A stretch of DNA of 32,436 nucleotides from Clostridium sp. UBA2485 (GTDB taxonomy: Bacteria; Bacillota; Clostridia; Clostridiales; Clostridiaceae): positions 1 through 32,436 of the forward strand of contig NZ_DDOV01000107.1 in assembly GCF_002341865.1 (NCBI RefSeq), in the 5' to 3' direction. The translations under genes and the position numbers were made by a program. The stretch's first letter is position 1. The number at the start of each line of letters is the position of its first letter. Below the pieces are notes generated by a model that saw only the letters and a list, made by a program, of their open reading frames with translations, was not told where the DNA came from and did no database searches. Positions 15,484 to 24,417 of the stretch are shown piece by piece.

Positions 15484-15888
15484 ATGAATTATATGAAAAA
15501 AAATCTATATTTCAACATTGGAGCTTTTATCTTAGGTGCTATATTTCTATTTTTAGCTTTAGTTATCTATAATAATTCATCTTTATTTGGCGGCGGAGTT
15601 GCATTCACGCTAGTAGGGTTGTTGGGAATTTTTCAAAGTTTAAAATTTATGAAAACCCCAGAAAAATGTGAAGAGATAGAGCTTGTTAAGAATGAAGAAA
15701 GAACTGTGTTTATAAGAGAAAAAACTAATAGTAAGGTATATAGCGTTTTCGTTTATATTGAAAGTTTTGGGTGTTTCATAACAGGAGTTTTAGGGTATAG
15801 AACTACAACTATGGTTTTGGCATTTCTTTTAATTGGTAAGATGATAGCTTGGTTTATTATTGGTACAAAAATTGCAAATGAAAATTAA
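15484..15888 (+). CDS. small membrane protein paired with the Xre regulator
   Basis: A 134-residue protein with four hydrophobic segments in two pairs: FNIGAFILGAIFLFLALVIY, then GGGVAFTLVGLLGIFQSL, a polar loop (KTPEKCEEIELVKNEERTVF), and two more near the C-terminus (VFVYIESFGCFITGVLGY; TMVLAFLLIGKMIAWFIIGT). This DUF2178-like design is common next to compact Xre regulators. The biochemical role is unknown; a part in sensing envelope or antimicrobial stress is only a guess. The start ATG at 15484 is nine bases after AGGAGG (15469-15474), which lies inside the end of the regulator gene. An earlier ATG at 15479 is followed at once by a stop. Confidence in the gene is high and in the family moderate. 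Confidence 0.82.
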   Translation: MNYMKKNLYFNIGAFILGAIFLFLALVIYNNSSLFGGGVAFTLVGLLGIFQSLKFMKTPEKCEEIELVKNEERTVFIREKTNSKVYSVFVYIESFGCFITGVLGYRTTTMVLAFLLIGKMIAWFIIGTKIANEN

Positions 15889-16450
15889 TAATATATGCTA
15901 TTTAGAAAATATTTTGAGCTGTAAGAATAGACACATAGAAAAGTATGAATAAAACCTAACACATTGTCTTATGCAAGATATACTAGCTACCATACCACAA
16001 AATTTCTACAGAAAGTTTTATATGATATAAGTTGAATAAAAATACCTGCTAATGCAGGTGTTTCTGTTTTCAAAAAATTAAAAAAATTCACAAATTAGAA
16101 AAATGTTTATTAACTTAAAGCAACCTATATTATACCTGCTATGGTAAATTGCATGAAATTCCACAATAGAAATTTGACTTATACACGATTTAAACTTTTT
16201 TATGAATGCAAATTAAGAATTAGATATGAAGAATTATGATTAAAACTCCATTACTAAAGCTTTTGGAGTTCTTTAAAAATAAATTTTATTTTAAGAAATC
16301 CACTTTTAGTGAATTTCTTTCTGTAAGTGTTGAAATTACTGATTTAATTAATGTTGCAGTAGTAAAAATATCGTATCATAATCAATATGAAGTATATGCT
16401 ATAATTGTTAATATATTGAACACAGGAGTTATGGAAAAGGAGTTAATAAA
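15889..16450. other. 562-base gap with hairpins only
   Basis: ACCTGC-TAAT-GCAGGT (16044-16059), followed by GTTTCTGTTTTC, is a weak terminator for the Xre operon. A second fold-back, AAGAAATCCACTTTTAGTGA and the next few bases (16294-16320), has arms of about 10 bp. A frame at 16236-16454 is open but overlaps these hairpins, has no ribosome site and resembles nothing known. The promoter for murD must be here but is not clear. Confidence 0.45.
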
Positions 16451-17788
16451 ATGAGTGATAATAGGAAAGTCTTTGTTCTAGGTGCGGCTAGAATTGGCTA
16501 TGAGGCAGCAAAGTTACTGGCTAGTAAAGACTATGACGTTATTGTTAATGATGCTAAAACTGATCAAAACATAAAGAAAATAAATGAGTTACAATCATTG
16601 GGTGTTAAAATTGTTCTAGGAAGTCATCCTGAGGATTTATTTGACAGTACTTTTGAAATGATAGTTAAGAATCCAGGTATTTCAAATTCACATAAATATA
16701 TAGAAAAAGCACATAAATTTAATGTACCTGTTATCAATGAAATGGAATTAGCTTTTCACTATTTTTAAAAAGACATTACAATTATTGGCGTTACAGGAAC
16801 TAATGGTAAAACAACTACAACAATATTGATTTATGAATTCTTAAAAAAGGCATCAAAGAGCGTGTTTTTAATGGGTAATATAGGATATCCAGCGTGTTCT
16901 TTTGTGTCTAAATTAAAGAATAAAGACATTGCTCTCATGGAAGTGTCAGATCATCAGCTATGTAATGTGCTAGATTTTAAAACAAATATATCGGTTTTAA
17001 CTAATTTATCAGAAGCCCACCTTGATTTTCACGGTTCATATGAGATTTATAAAAACATGAAAAAAAGGATTTTCAATCATCACACTAAAAGTGATATAGC
17101 AATTCTTAATTTAGATGATAAAGAAGTGATTGGCTTAACAAATAATATAGAATCTAATAAAAGATATTTTTCATATAGTTCTGTAAATAAATTAGGTTGT
17201 TCAATAATTGATGGTTATATTTGCTATAATAATGATAAAATAATAGCTTTGGATGAAGTAAAAATCAAAGGAAGGCATAATTACGAAAACGCTATGGCAG
17301 CTATTGCGGTTGTTAAAGAATTAGGCGTAGATAATAGTGTTATCCTTAGTGTTTTAAAAGCTTTTGGCGGAGTAGAGCATCGAATGGAATATGTTAAAAC
17401 CATAAACAATATAGATTTTTACAATGACTCTAAAGCTACCAATATAAAGTCAACCCAAATGGCTTTAGCATCATTTGTAAAACCAACAATATTATTATTG
17501 GGCGGCTTAGATAGAGGACATAGCTTTGCTGAACTCAAGGATTATTTAATAAACGTAAAACTAATTGTAGCCTATGGTGAAGCAAAGATGAGGATAAATA
17601 ATTTCTCTATGGAGTGTGGTATTCCTTGTAAAGTCGTTAATACCTTAGAAGATGCAACAGAGATAGCTTATAGTTCATCAGATGAAGGATATGTTGTTCT
17701 TTTGAGTCCTGCATGTGCTGCTTGGGATCAATTTAAAAATTTTGAGGCTCGTGGGAATATGTTTAAAGAGTACGTAAATAAATTATAG
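16451..17788 (+). pseudogene. murD: UDP-N-acetylmuramoyl-L-alanine:D-glutamate ligase interrupted by an in-frame TAA
   Basis: A full-length murD frame of 446 codons with a single TAA at codon 106 (16766-16768). Both sides are in the same frame and otherwise intact. Before the stop is the N-terminal Rossmann domain (VFVLGAARIGYEAAKLLASK). Directly after it is the ATP P-loop GVTGTNGKTTT (about codons 113-123), then NLSEAHLDFHGSYE, KGRHNYENAMAA, EHRMEYV, NDSKATN and the C-terminal LLSPACAAWDQFKNFEARG. MurD adds D-glutamate to UDP-MurNAc-L-Ala in peptidoglycan synthesis and is essential, so an intact copy should exist elsewhere; this may be a second, dispensable paralogue. Re-initiation at the next possible start (TTG 16826) would lose the P-loop and give no ligase. 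A ribosome site AAGGAG precedes the ATG. A base error in the assembly cannot be excluded. Confidence 0.85.
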
Positions 17789-17963
17789 AGTCGTAAAATT
17801 TTATTTGTATTAAGTTTATGTTTATATGGAATCATATTCATATATAGATAAATAATTTTAATTTATTTGAAGTAAGTAAAAAGTTTAATATAGGTAAGTT
17901 AAAAGGTTAGAGTATTATTTTATTAAGAGTTATAATATAAAATATAGAAATGGAGGCAAGTGT

Positions 17964-18128
17964 ATGACATCATTTTTAGTTATATCTCTAATAATAATCT
18001 TTTTAACAAGCTTTTCGCTATATAGGATAAAAAATGATACTTCAAAGGTTGTTAGTCTGGTACTATCCTTTGTTGGAATTTTAGATTTTATTATCATGAT
18101 GATTCTAATACTTATTTTCAAAAAATAA
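17964..18128 (+). CDS. small two-segment membrane protein
   Basis: A 54-residue protein with GGAGG (17952-17956) seven bases before its ATG. It consists of two hydrophobic segments, SFLVISLIIIFLTSFSLY (residues 3-20) and SLVLSFVGILDFIIMMILIL (31-50), joined by a short polar loop RIKNDTSKVV and ending in FKK. There is no signal peptidase site and no recognised family. It stands alone between the murD pseudogene and the rhodanese gene. Size, ribosome site and clean membrane pattern support a real small gene; the role is unknown. It might act as a regulator of a larger membrane complex, but nothing in the sequence shows a partner. Confidence 0.65.
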   Translation: MTSFLVISLIIIFLTSFSLYRIKNDTSKVVSLVLSFVGILDFIIMMILILIFKK

Positions 18129-18204
18129 TTATATTGTAAAAATAAATAGTTAAGAAACCAATTACATATAATAACTTATTATAAACTAAGTGAGGTAATG
18201 AAAT

Positions 18205-18525
18205 ATGAGCAACATAAAATATATTAATAATGAACAAGCAGAAAAACTAATAGAAAAAAATGATGAACTATTAATTTTAGATGTTAGAAGTGCTAATGAA
18301 TTTAAGGAAAGTAGAATTTCTAATGCCATAAATATTCCTGTAGACGAATTAGAGGGAGAAATTTATGAATTAGAAGATTATAAAGATAGGCCAATTCTTG
18401 TTTATTGTAAGGCTGGATCTAAAAGCAGTGTGGCTTGCAGCTTAATGGAAGAAGAAGGGTTCAGCAAGCTTTATAATTTAAGAGGCGGAATATTAGATTA
18501 CGAAGGACCAATAGTGAACAAATAA
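18205..18525 (+). CDS. single-domain rhodanese-like sulfurtransferase
   Basis: A 106-residue cytoplasmic rhodanese domain of the short PspE/GlpE type. The fold markers are LLILDVRSANEFKESRISNA (residues 23-42), NIPVDELEGE, and the active-site loop YCKAGSKSSVA with the persulfide-carrying Cys. The end GGILDYEGPI is also typical. Such proteins shuttle sulfane sulfur, or reduce or detoxify thiosulfate and sulfide; the real donor and acceptor are unknown. No signal peptide or fused domain is seen. The ribosome site GTGAGG lies ahead of the ATG at 18205. It is a single-gene unit closed by a very strong hairpin. Confidence 0.92.
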   Translation: MSNIKYINNEQAEKLIEKNDELLILDVRSANEFKESRISNAINIPVDELEGEIYELEDYKDRPILVYCKAGSKSSVACSLMEEEGFSKLYNLRGGILDYEGPIVNK

Positions 18526-18539
18526 AATATAAATTTATT

Positions 18540-18600
18540 ATACCCTTTTAGTAGATACAAAATTAAAAACCAGTATCTACTAAAAGGGTATATTTTATTT
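18540..18600 (+). terminator. very strong terminator after the rhodanese gene
   Basis: A perfect 19-bp stem: 18540-18558, starting ATACCCTTTTAGTAG, with 18573-18591, around a 14-base loop, followed by ATTTTATTT. It isolates the rhodanese unit from the protease gene. Confidence 0.85.
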
Positions 18601-18744
18601 AAGATTGGATTTTATATATCAACTTAATTTAATGTAAATATTAAATTTACAATAATTTTTTTGATATATATTAAATTTATTTTTAATTTACTTTTAACTA
18701 TTTGTAAATTTTTACTTAAAGTCAAATAATATCAAATTTTTTAG

Positions 18745-18804
18745 TTGAAATAAACCAATTCATAAAATAGAATGAAAGTATTATATTTACATTTATTCTA
18801 TTTT
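18745..18804 (+). promoter_or_regulatory. promoter and inverted repeat of the S8 protease gene
   Basis: TTGAAA (18745-18750) and TAGAAT (18768-18773) are spaced by 17 bases. The inverted repeat AAAATAGAAT (18764-18773) / ATTCTATTTT (18795-18804) has its left arm on the -10 box and its right arm touching the ribosome site GAGGAGGGG (18805-18813). Because transcription should start between the arms, the repeat more likely works as a DNA operator than as an RNA hairpin. Confidence 0.5.
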
Positions 18805-18817
18805 GAGGAGGGGTCTT

Positions 18818-21800
18818 ATGGTAAGTAAAAAAATTAGAACGTTAAGTATTGTTACATCAGCTATGGTTATTTTTTCGTCTGCAAGCGGGGTTAAAGCTTA
18901 TGCAAGGATTGAGCCCAATATAAATAGTGACAAGAATATCTCAATGAATGAAAAGGCTTTAAATGAAAAAGATAATATAAATAGCATAATAAAAGATATG
19001 AAATTTGAAAAAGTGGATTTAAAAGAGCAAGATCAAGAAGAAGTAGTAAGAGTTATAGTTGAAGTAGAAGGAAAATCTGCGGTGGACATGTCTGCTAATG
19101 GAGGGAAGATAAATCTTCAAGATGTCAGCAAAATAAAAAATGATATTAAAAGTATACAAGCGAAAGCTAGTAACTTACAAGGTGCTAAAATAAGGCATAG
19201 TTATGGAACACTAATAAATGGATTTAGTATGGATATAAAGAGAAAAGAGATGAATCCATTAAAGAAAATATCTGGTGTAGTTAGCGTTAAGGAAGCCAAT
19301 GTTTATTACTTAGACATGACTAATGCTAAAGATATGACTCAAGTTTATACTGAATGGAGTAATTATGGATATAAAGGAGAAGGAACAGTAGTTTCCATAA
19401 TAGATTCAGGTGTAGATCATACTCATAAAGATATGAGGGCACCTCAAGATCCATCAAAAAATAAATTGAATGAATCAAAAGTTAGAGAATTAGTAAAATC
19501 AGGTGCATTAGAAGCAGGACAAAGTTGGTTAGATAAAACAGCTGTGAAAGGATATTATACTGATAAAGTCCCATTTGGATTTAATTATTCAGACGATAAT
19601 GAACAAATTATAGATATCCAATATGATGCTTCAATGCATGGTATGCATGTTGCTGGAATTGTAGCAGCTAATGCCAGTGATGAAGATATGAAAAAGATGG
19701 AAGGGATACAAGGAGTAGCTCCCGAAGCACAACTGTTAGGAATGAAAGTATTTTCTAATGGACCACGTCCAAGTGCCTATACAGATGATGTTGTTGCAGC
19801 GATAGAGGATTCAGTATTAATAGGAGCTGATGTTATAAACATGAGTCTAGGATCTGCAGCAGGTTTTGTAGATGTCAATGATGCAGAACAAAAGGCTATA
19901 AAAAAAGCTTCAGAGGCAGGGGTTGTAGTTGTAGTTTCTGCTGGAAACTCTTCCTATCAAACAGCACCATATAATGACCCTAATGTAAAAGATATTAGTA
20001 CAGCAGGGGCACCAGCATTAGCTAAAGATGCATTTATGGTGGCGAACTATAATAATTCACTTATGACTCTTCCATCTGTAGGGTTATGTGATAAAGATGG
20101 AAATCCTATAAAAAATGAAGATGGACAAGTGGTAAGATTCCCATATGCAGAACACACAATTAAAATGGATAATGGCTTTATGCTAAAAGATATAGTAAAT
20201 TGCAATCTTGGCGAAGTTAATGATTTTACTGGAATAGATGTTGGAGGAAAAGTTGCTCTTATAAAAAGAGGAAATATATCCTTTGCTGAAAAGATAACCA
20301 ATGCTCAAAAAGCAGGAGCTAAGGCTATAATAATGTATAACAATGAAAGTGGCGAAGATAGCTTAATTAATATGGCTGAAGATCCAGCAGTTAAAATACC
20401 TGCCATATTTGTAGGAAATACTCTAGGTAAAACTGTAGCAACAAGCATAGCTAATGACAATCCTTATACAATAAAAGTAGGTGCAGGAGCTATGTTTTTA
20501 CCTAATGAGGGAGCAAATGATTTTGCGTTAAGTACTTCTTGGGGATGTGCACCGGATTTATCATTTAAGCCGCAAATATCAGCACCAGGTGGAAGTATAT
20601 ATTCAACTCTTAATAATAATGCTTATGGAAATATGTCAGGAACATCTATGTCAGCACCACATATATCTGGAGCAATGTCAATTATAAGAGAAGCATTAAA
20701 GAAAGATTTACCAACTATTAATGGTAAAGATAGCGTAGAATTTGCAAAGATATCTGTTATGAATACAGCAAAACCTCAGTATGAAACTCCACAGGCAGGA
20801 ATGGAGGCTAGACCTTTCTCTCCAAGAAGACAAGGAGCAGGTATGCTTCAATTAAATGAGGCTGTAAGAAATAGGATTAATATAACTCATAACGGAGAAG
20901 CATCTGTAGCATTAAAGGAAATTAAGTCAGATAAAGTATCCTTTGAGTTAGATGTTAAAAATTATGGAAATAATGATGCAACTTATATATTAGGAGTTGA
21001 AGGCGGAGTATTAACAAATAATGTTCAAAATAATGTTGCACAAATAACTCCATATGATGATGTATTGCCACAAGATAAAGCTAACTTAAGCTTTAGTGAT
21101 AAGGAAATTACTATAAAAGCAAATAGTTCAAGAAAAGTTACAGTTACATTATCATTAAAAGATGTAAGTTCAGAGAGCTTTATTGAAGGCTTTGTAAAAA
21201 TTACTTCTAAAGATGAAAAAGAAAATCCAAACTTATATGTACCTTTTATGGGATTCTATGGAGATTGGTCTAAAGAAAGAGTAATAAGTGATTGGAGATG
21301 GGAGAATCCAACAAGTTTTCCAGCTATGCTTAGCCTAAATTCAGGTATAGCATCTCAGGTTCAAGGAAGTTATGTATATTTAGGAGAAGAGGATAATGGA
21401 AAATTAATTGATGCGGTAATTTCACCTAATGGAGACGGTAATTTTGACACTGTTGTTCCTGTATTATACAAGTTAAGAAATATAAAAACTGCAAGAACAG
21501 AATTAATTGATAAAGATGGAAAAATCCTAGGTGAAGTTGGATATCAAGATAATATGAGGAAACAAGTATATAGTAGCCCTGATGGAAGAGGAAAGGGTGC
21601 TTATTTATATCCAGACCTAGCTTGGGATGGAACTTATTATGATGTTTCTAAAGGAAGCAAGGTTGTACCTAAGGATGGAGAGTATTCTTTAAGATACAAT
21701 TTCTATGTGGATTTACCAAATTCTAAACCACAAAAATATGATATTCCTGTAATAGTTGATACAGAAATTCCAGAGGTTAAAGTACTATCTAGTAAAGCAA

Positions 21801-23716
21801 CTGATAAAAAAGAATATAAACTAGAGTGGGAAGTTAAAGATTATTCTGGTGTTTCCTCATATGATGTGACTCTTAACAAAAAGAAAATACCAAATAAAGA
21901 TATAGTTTTTGATGGAAATAAATATAGTGTTAATTTAAATTTAGTTGAAAATGAAGTTAATGATATTTCTATAGTAACTGTAGATAAGGGACTTAATGTT
22001 GCAATAACTCCATTTACTGTTAAGCATGGTGTTGTAGAAAATTCTATAGTGACTTTTGATAATATAGACCCAAAAGCAGTGGAATGGAATGAAACTGTTT
22101 TTGATAGTAATGGATTATATGAGATTAAGGGAAGGGTAAGTAAACCACTAAATAAGTTACAAATAAATGGAGAAGATGTAACTATAAAAGAAAATTTAAC
22201 TTTTAAGTATACAGTAAATAAAGCTAAACTAAGAGAAGGTACTAACAACTTAAGAGTTTATGCGGAAAATCTTGATGGAACTATAGCTTCAGTGAAAATA
22301 ACATCAACTGAGCAAGCTTTGGCAGATTATGCTATTAAAATTTTCTTAGATACAGAGGATCCAGTTATGAATTTAACATCTCCTACAGTAAGTGAAAATG
22401 GAGAAATATTAATTGGTAAAGATAAAAATTATGTAGATCTACAGGGATGGGTTGGAGATAGTGGATTTGGATATACTTTCTATATAAATAATAAAGTTAT
22501 TAAAAAAGTAACAGTAGAAGGAGAATATGGAGTAGACAAATCAAGATATGACTTTAATGAAAGAATAGAAGTTAAAGAAGGGGATAAAATACAACTTAAA
22601 GTTGAAGATATGATGGGACATGCAGTTACAAAAACTTTAACTGTTAAGAAAAGTCAAGGCCCTAATTTAACTGTAACAGGCATAGAAAGTGGAAAAGCCT
22701 ATAGATCGATTAGACCAAAGGCTACAGTTGATAGGAAAGTAAAAGTTAAAGCCACTTTAAATGAAAAACCATATACTATGGGTACTCTAATTTATAAAGA
22801 GGGGGATTATGAACTTAAAGTTACAGCTACTGCACCTGATGGAACTTATACAGAAGAAGTAATTAAATTTAAGATAGATAGAACAGCTCCAGTGGTAAAT
22901 ATAAAAAATATTGAAAATAACAAGGTGTACAATATAGACATAGTTCCAATAATAGAAGCCGAGGAAGGTGCTATAATAACAGCTACACTAAATAGAAATC
23001 CTTATGAACTAGGAACTCCTATTGGAGGCACTGATGGAAGTTATGAATTAAAAGTTACCGCTACTGACGAAGCAGGCAATACAAGTAGTACTACTGTGAA
23101 ATTCAAAATAAAGAAAGCGGGAACAGAGCCTAAGGTCTATGGCATAGATAAGGATAAAAAATATTATAGTTCAAATGTTTCTCCTAGAATAACAGTAGGT
23201 TCAGGAGTAGATCTAGAACTTACATTAGACGGAAACCCATATAAGAGTGGAACAACTATATCAGAAGAAGGAGAACACACATTAAGAATAAAGACCACAG
23301 ATGGATTAGGAAATGTCTTTACTGATGAGTATAATTTCATTATAGATAAAACTCCTCCTACAATAAAAATTGCAGGCGTAGAAGATAAAGGAGTTTACAA
23401 TAAAGATGTAATTCCTAATATAACTACTTCTGAAGAGTGCAAAATAACTTTAACTTTAAATCTCAGAAGCTATGAAATGGGAACACCTATAACTGACAAT
23501 GGAAATTACAGATTAAAAGTAGTTGCAGTAGATAATGCAGGTAATAAGGAAACTATAACTATAAGATTTTCCATAGATAAAAGCAAAAATAATAAAGAAG
23601 ATAATGGAAAGAATCCTATAGAAGAAAATGTGGAAGATAAAATAGAAGAGAAAACAGAAGATAAAGTAGAAGAGAATGTAAAAGATAAAACAGATTCCAT
23701 AGAAATTGCAGAATAA
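18818..23716 (+). CDS. secreted S8 subtilisin-like protease, lactocepin/C5a-peptidase type
   Basis: A 1632-residue secreted serine endopeptidase. The ATG at 18818 is chosen because GAGGAGGGG lies just ahead of it; an in-frame TTG at 18803 would overlap that site. A signal peptide (IRTLSIVTSAMVIFSSASG...VKAYA) is followed by an I9-type propeptide (about 75-160). The S8 catalytic domain has Asp196 in SIIDSGVDH, His274 in HGMHVAGI and Ser610 in GTSMSAPH. A PA domain is inserted at about 440-550 (GGKVALIKRGNISFAEKI). An Fn3-like domain follows at about 690-805, then beta-rich regions and four Ig-like repeats of about 75-80 residues starting near 1285, 1359, 1439 and 1515 (motif ATLN-x-x-PYxxGTxI). 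The tail is a Lys/Glu low-complexity run. No LPXTG sorting signal is present, so the protein is released or held non-covalently. The reading frame is intact. It degrades extracellular proteins; the specific target is unknown. Confidence 0.93.
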   Translation: MVSKKIRTLSIVTSAMVIFSSASGVKAYARIEPNINSDKNISMNEKALNEKDNINSIIKDMKFEKVDLKEQDQEEVVRVIVEVEGKSAVDMSANGGKINLQDVSKIKNDIKSIQAKASNLQGAKIRHSYGTLINGFSMDIKRKEMNPLKKISGVVSVKEANVYYLDMTNAKDMTQVYTEWSNYGYKGEGTVVSIIDSGVDHTHKDMRAPQDPSKNKLNESKVRELVKSGALEAGQSWLDKTAVKGYYTDKVPFGFNYSDDNEQIIDIQYDASMHGMHVAGIVAANASDEDMKKMEGIQGVAPEAQLLGMKVFSNGPRPSAYTDDVVAAIEDSVLIGADVINMSLGSAAGFVDVNDAEQKAIKKASEAGVVVVVSAGNSSYQTAPYNDPNVKDISTAGAPALAKDAFMVANYNNSLMTLPSVGLCDKDGNPIKNEDGQVVRFPYAEHTIKMDNGFMLKDIVNCNLGEVNDFTGIDVGGKVALIKRGNISFAEKITNAQKAGAKAIIMYNNESGEDSLINMAEDPAVKIPAIFVGNTLGKTVATSIANDNPYTIKVGAGAMFLPNEGANDFALSTSWGCAPDLSFKPQISAPGGSIYSTLNNNAYGNMSGTSMSAPHISGAMSIIREALKKDLPTINGKDSVEFAKISVMNTAKPQYETPQAGMEARPFSPRRQGAGMLQLNEAVRNRINITHNGEASVALKEIKSDKVSFELDVKNYGNNDATYILGVEGGVLTNNVQNNVAQITPYDDVLPQDKANLSFSDKEITIKANSSRKVTVTLSLKDVSSESFIEGFVKITSKDEKENPNLYVPFMGFYGDWSKERVISDWRWENPTSFPAMLSLNSGIASQVQGSYVYLGEEDNGKLIDAVISPNGDGNFDTVVPVLYKLRNIKTARTELIDKDGKILGEVGYQDNMRKQVYSSPDGRGKGAYLYPDLAWDGTYYDVSKGSKVVPKDGEYSLRYNFYVDLPNSKPQKYDIPVIVDTEIPEVKVLSSKATDKKEYKLEWEVKDYSGVSSYDVTLNKKKIPNKDIVFDGNKYSVNLNLVENEVNDISIVTVDKGLNVAITPFTVKHGVVENSIVTFDNIDPKAVEWNETVFDSNGLYEIKGRVSKPLNKLQINGEDVTIKENLTFKYTVNKAKLREGTNNLRVYAENLDGTIASVKITSTEQALADYAIKIFLDTEDPVMNLTSPTVSENGEILIGKDKNYVDLQGWVGDSGFGYTFYINNKVIKKVTVEGEYGVDKSRYDFNERIEVKEGDKIQLKVEDMMGHAVTKTLTVKKSQGPNLTVTGIESGKAYRSIRPKATVDRKVKVKATLNEKPYTMGTLIYKEGDYELKVTATAPDGTYTEEVIKFKIDRTAPVVNIKNIENNKVYNIDIVPIIEAEEGAIITATLNRNPYELGTPIGGTDGSYELKVTATDEAGNTSSTTVKFKIKKAGTEPKVYGIDKDKKYYSSNVSPRITVGSGVDLELTLDGNPYKSGTTISEEGEHTLRIKTTDGLGNVFTDEYNFIIDKTPPTIKIAGVEDKGVYNKDVIPNITTSEECKITLTLNLRSYEMGTPITDNGNYRLKVVAVDNAGNKETITIRFSIDKSKNNKEDNGKNPIEENVEDKIEEKTEDKVEENVKDKTDSIEIAE

Positions 23717-23726
23717 GATTAATTAA

Positions 23727-23764
23727 AATATTACTGGATAGCAGCTATCCAGTAATATTTTTTT
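23727..23764 (+). terminator. terminator of the S8 protease gene
   Basis: AATATTACTGGATAGC (23727-23742) pairs over 16 bases with 23744-23759. The tight centre will open to a small loop, and a run of seven T (23758-23764) follows. Confidence 0.85.
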
Positions 23765-23790
23765 ATTTTAAATTTACTATTTTGATAGAA

Positions 23791-23842
23791 TTGATCTTAA
23801 TTGAAGCGAAGTATATAGTGTAAGGTAAAAACAAGCTTGTTT
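23791..23842 (+). promoter_or_regulatory. promoter and palindrome ahead of the ECF sigma gene
   Basis: TTGATC (23791-23796) and TATAGT (23814-23819) are 17 bases apart, a sigma-A-like promoter. AAACAAGCTTGTTT (23829-23842) is a perfect 14-bp palindrome just after the predicted start point and could be an operator. No ECF-type AAC/CGTC promoter was recognised, so self-activation by the sigma factor is not evident. Confidence 0.5.
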
Positions 23843-23859
23843 AATAGAAGGAGTAAAAA

Positions 23860-24399
23860 ATGAGAATTTCTGATAAAAATTTTATAAATCAGCTAAAAAT
23901 GAAAAATGAAGAAGCCATAGAATATGTTCTAGACAACTATGGGTGGATTATTAAGGCTACAGTAAGAAAACATTTGTATAACTTAGTTGATCATCAAGAA
24001 GAATGTATAAATGATATACTTTTAGCCATTTGGAATAACATAGATAGTTTTGATGAAAGTAGAAGTGAATTTAAGAACTGGTTAGCTGGAGTTGCAAAGT
24101 ATAAAGCTATCGACTATAAGAGAAGATATTTAAAAAATTTGGAATATGACAATATAGAAGATTTAAATATCAGTGTAGAAGATTCTGCTCATAAGGAGCT
24201 TACCTCAAAAGAATTAAATGAGGATTTAGAAGAATTATTAAATTGTTTAAAGGAAGAAGATAGACAACTTTTCATTAAATTATATGTGGAAGAAAAAGAT
24301 ATGAATGAGGTAAGTAAGGAAACAGGACTTAAAAAAGACGTAATCTATAACAGACTGTCTAGAGGAAAAATAAAAATAAAAAATTATTCAAAATTGTAG
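23860..24399 (+). CDS. ECF-type sigma-70 family RNA polymerase sigma factor
   Basis: A 179-residue sigma factor. Region 2 covers about residues 15-90 (EAIEYVLDNYGWIIKATVRK; HQEECINDILLAIWNNIDSF; FKNWLAGVAKYKAIDYKRRY) and region 4 about 120-175 (LLNCLKEEDRQLFIKLYVEE; EVSKETGLKKDVIYNRLSRG). It directs RNA polymerase to stress- or envelope-response promoters. The gene stops 18 bases before a membrane anti-sigma gene of the DUF4179 family, the normal pairing for these clostridial and bacilli systems. The ATG has an AGAAGGAG ribosome site. The neighbouring S8 protease is separated by a strong terminator, so the pair need not control it. Confidence 0.93.
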   Translation: MRISDKNFINQLKMKNEEAIEYVLDNYGWIIKATVRKHLYNLVDHQEECINDILLAIWNNIDSFDESRSEFKNWLAGVAKYKAIDYKRRYLKNLEYDNIEDLNISVEDSAHKELTSKELNEDLEELLNCLKEEDRQLFIKLYVEEKDMNEVSKETGLKKDVIYNRLSRGKIKIKNYSKL

Positions 24400-24417
24400 A
24401 AAGTAGAGGATAGTATT

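Noticed and set aside
16236..16454. 72-codon open frame overlapping the start of murD
   Set aside because: No ribosome site, it runs through two hairpins, overlaps the murD ribosome site and resembles nothing known.
17930..18121. 63-codon minus-strand open frame
   Set aside because: It is the shadow of the small membrane protein at 17964-18128, which has the better ribosome site and membrane pattern.
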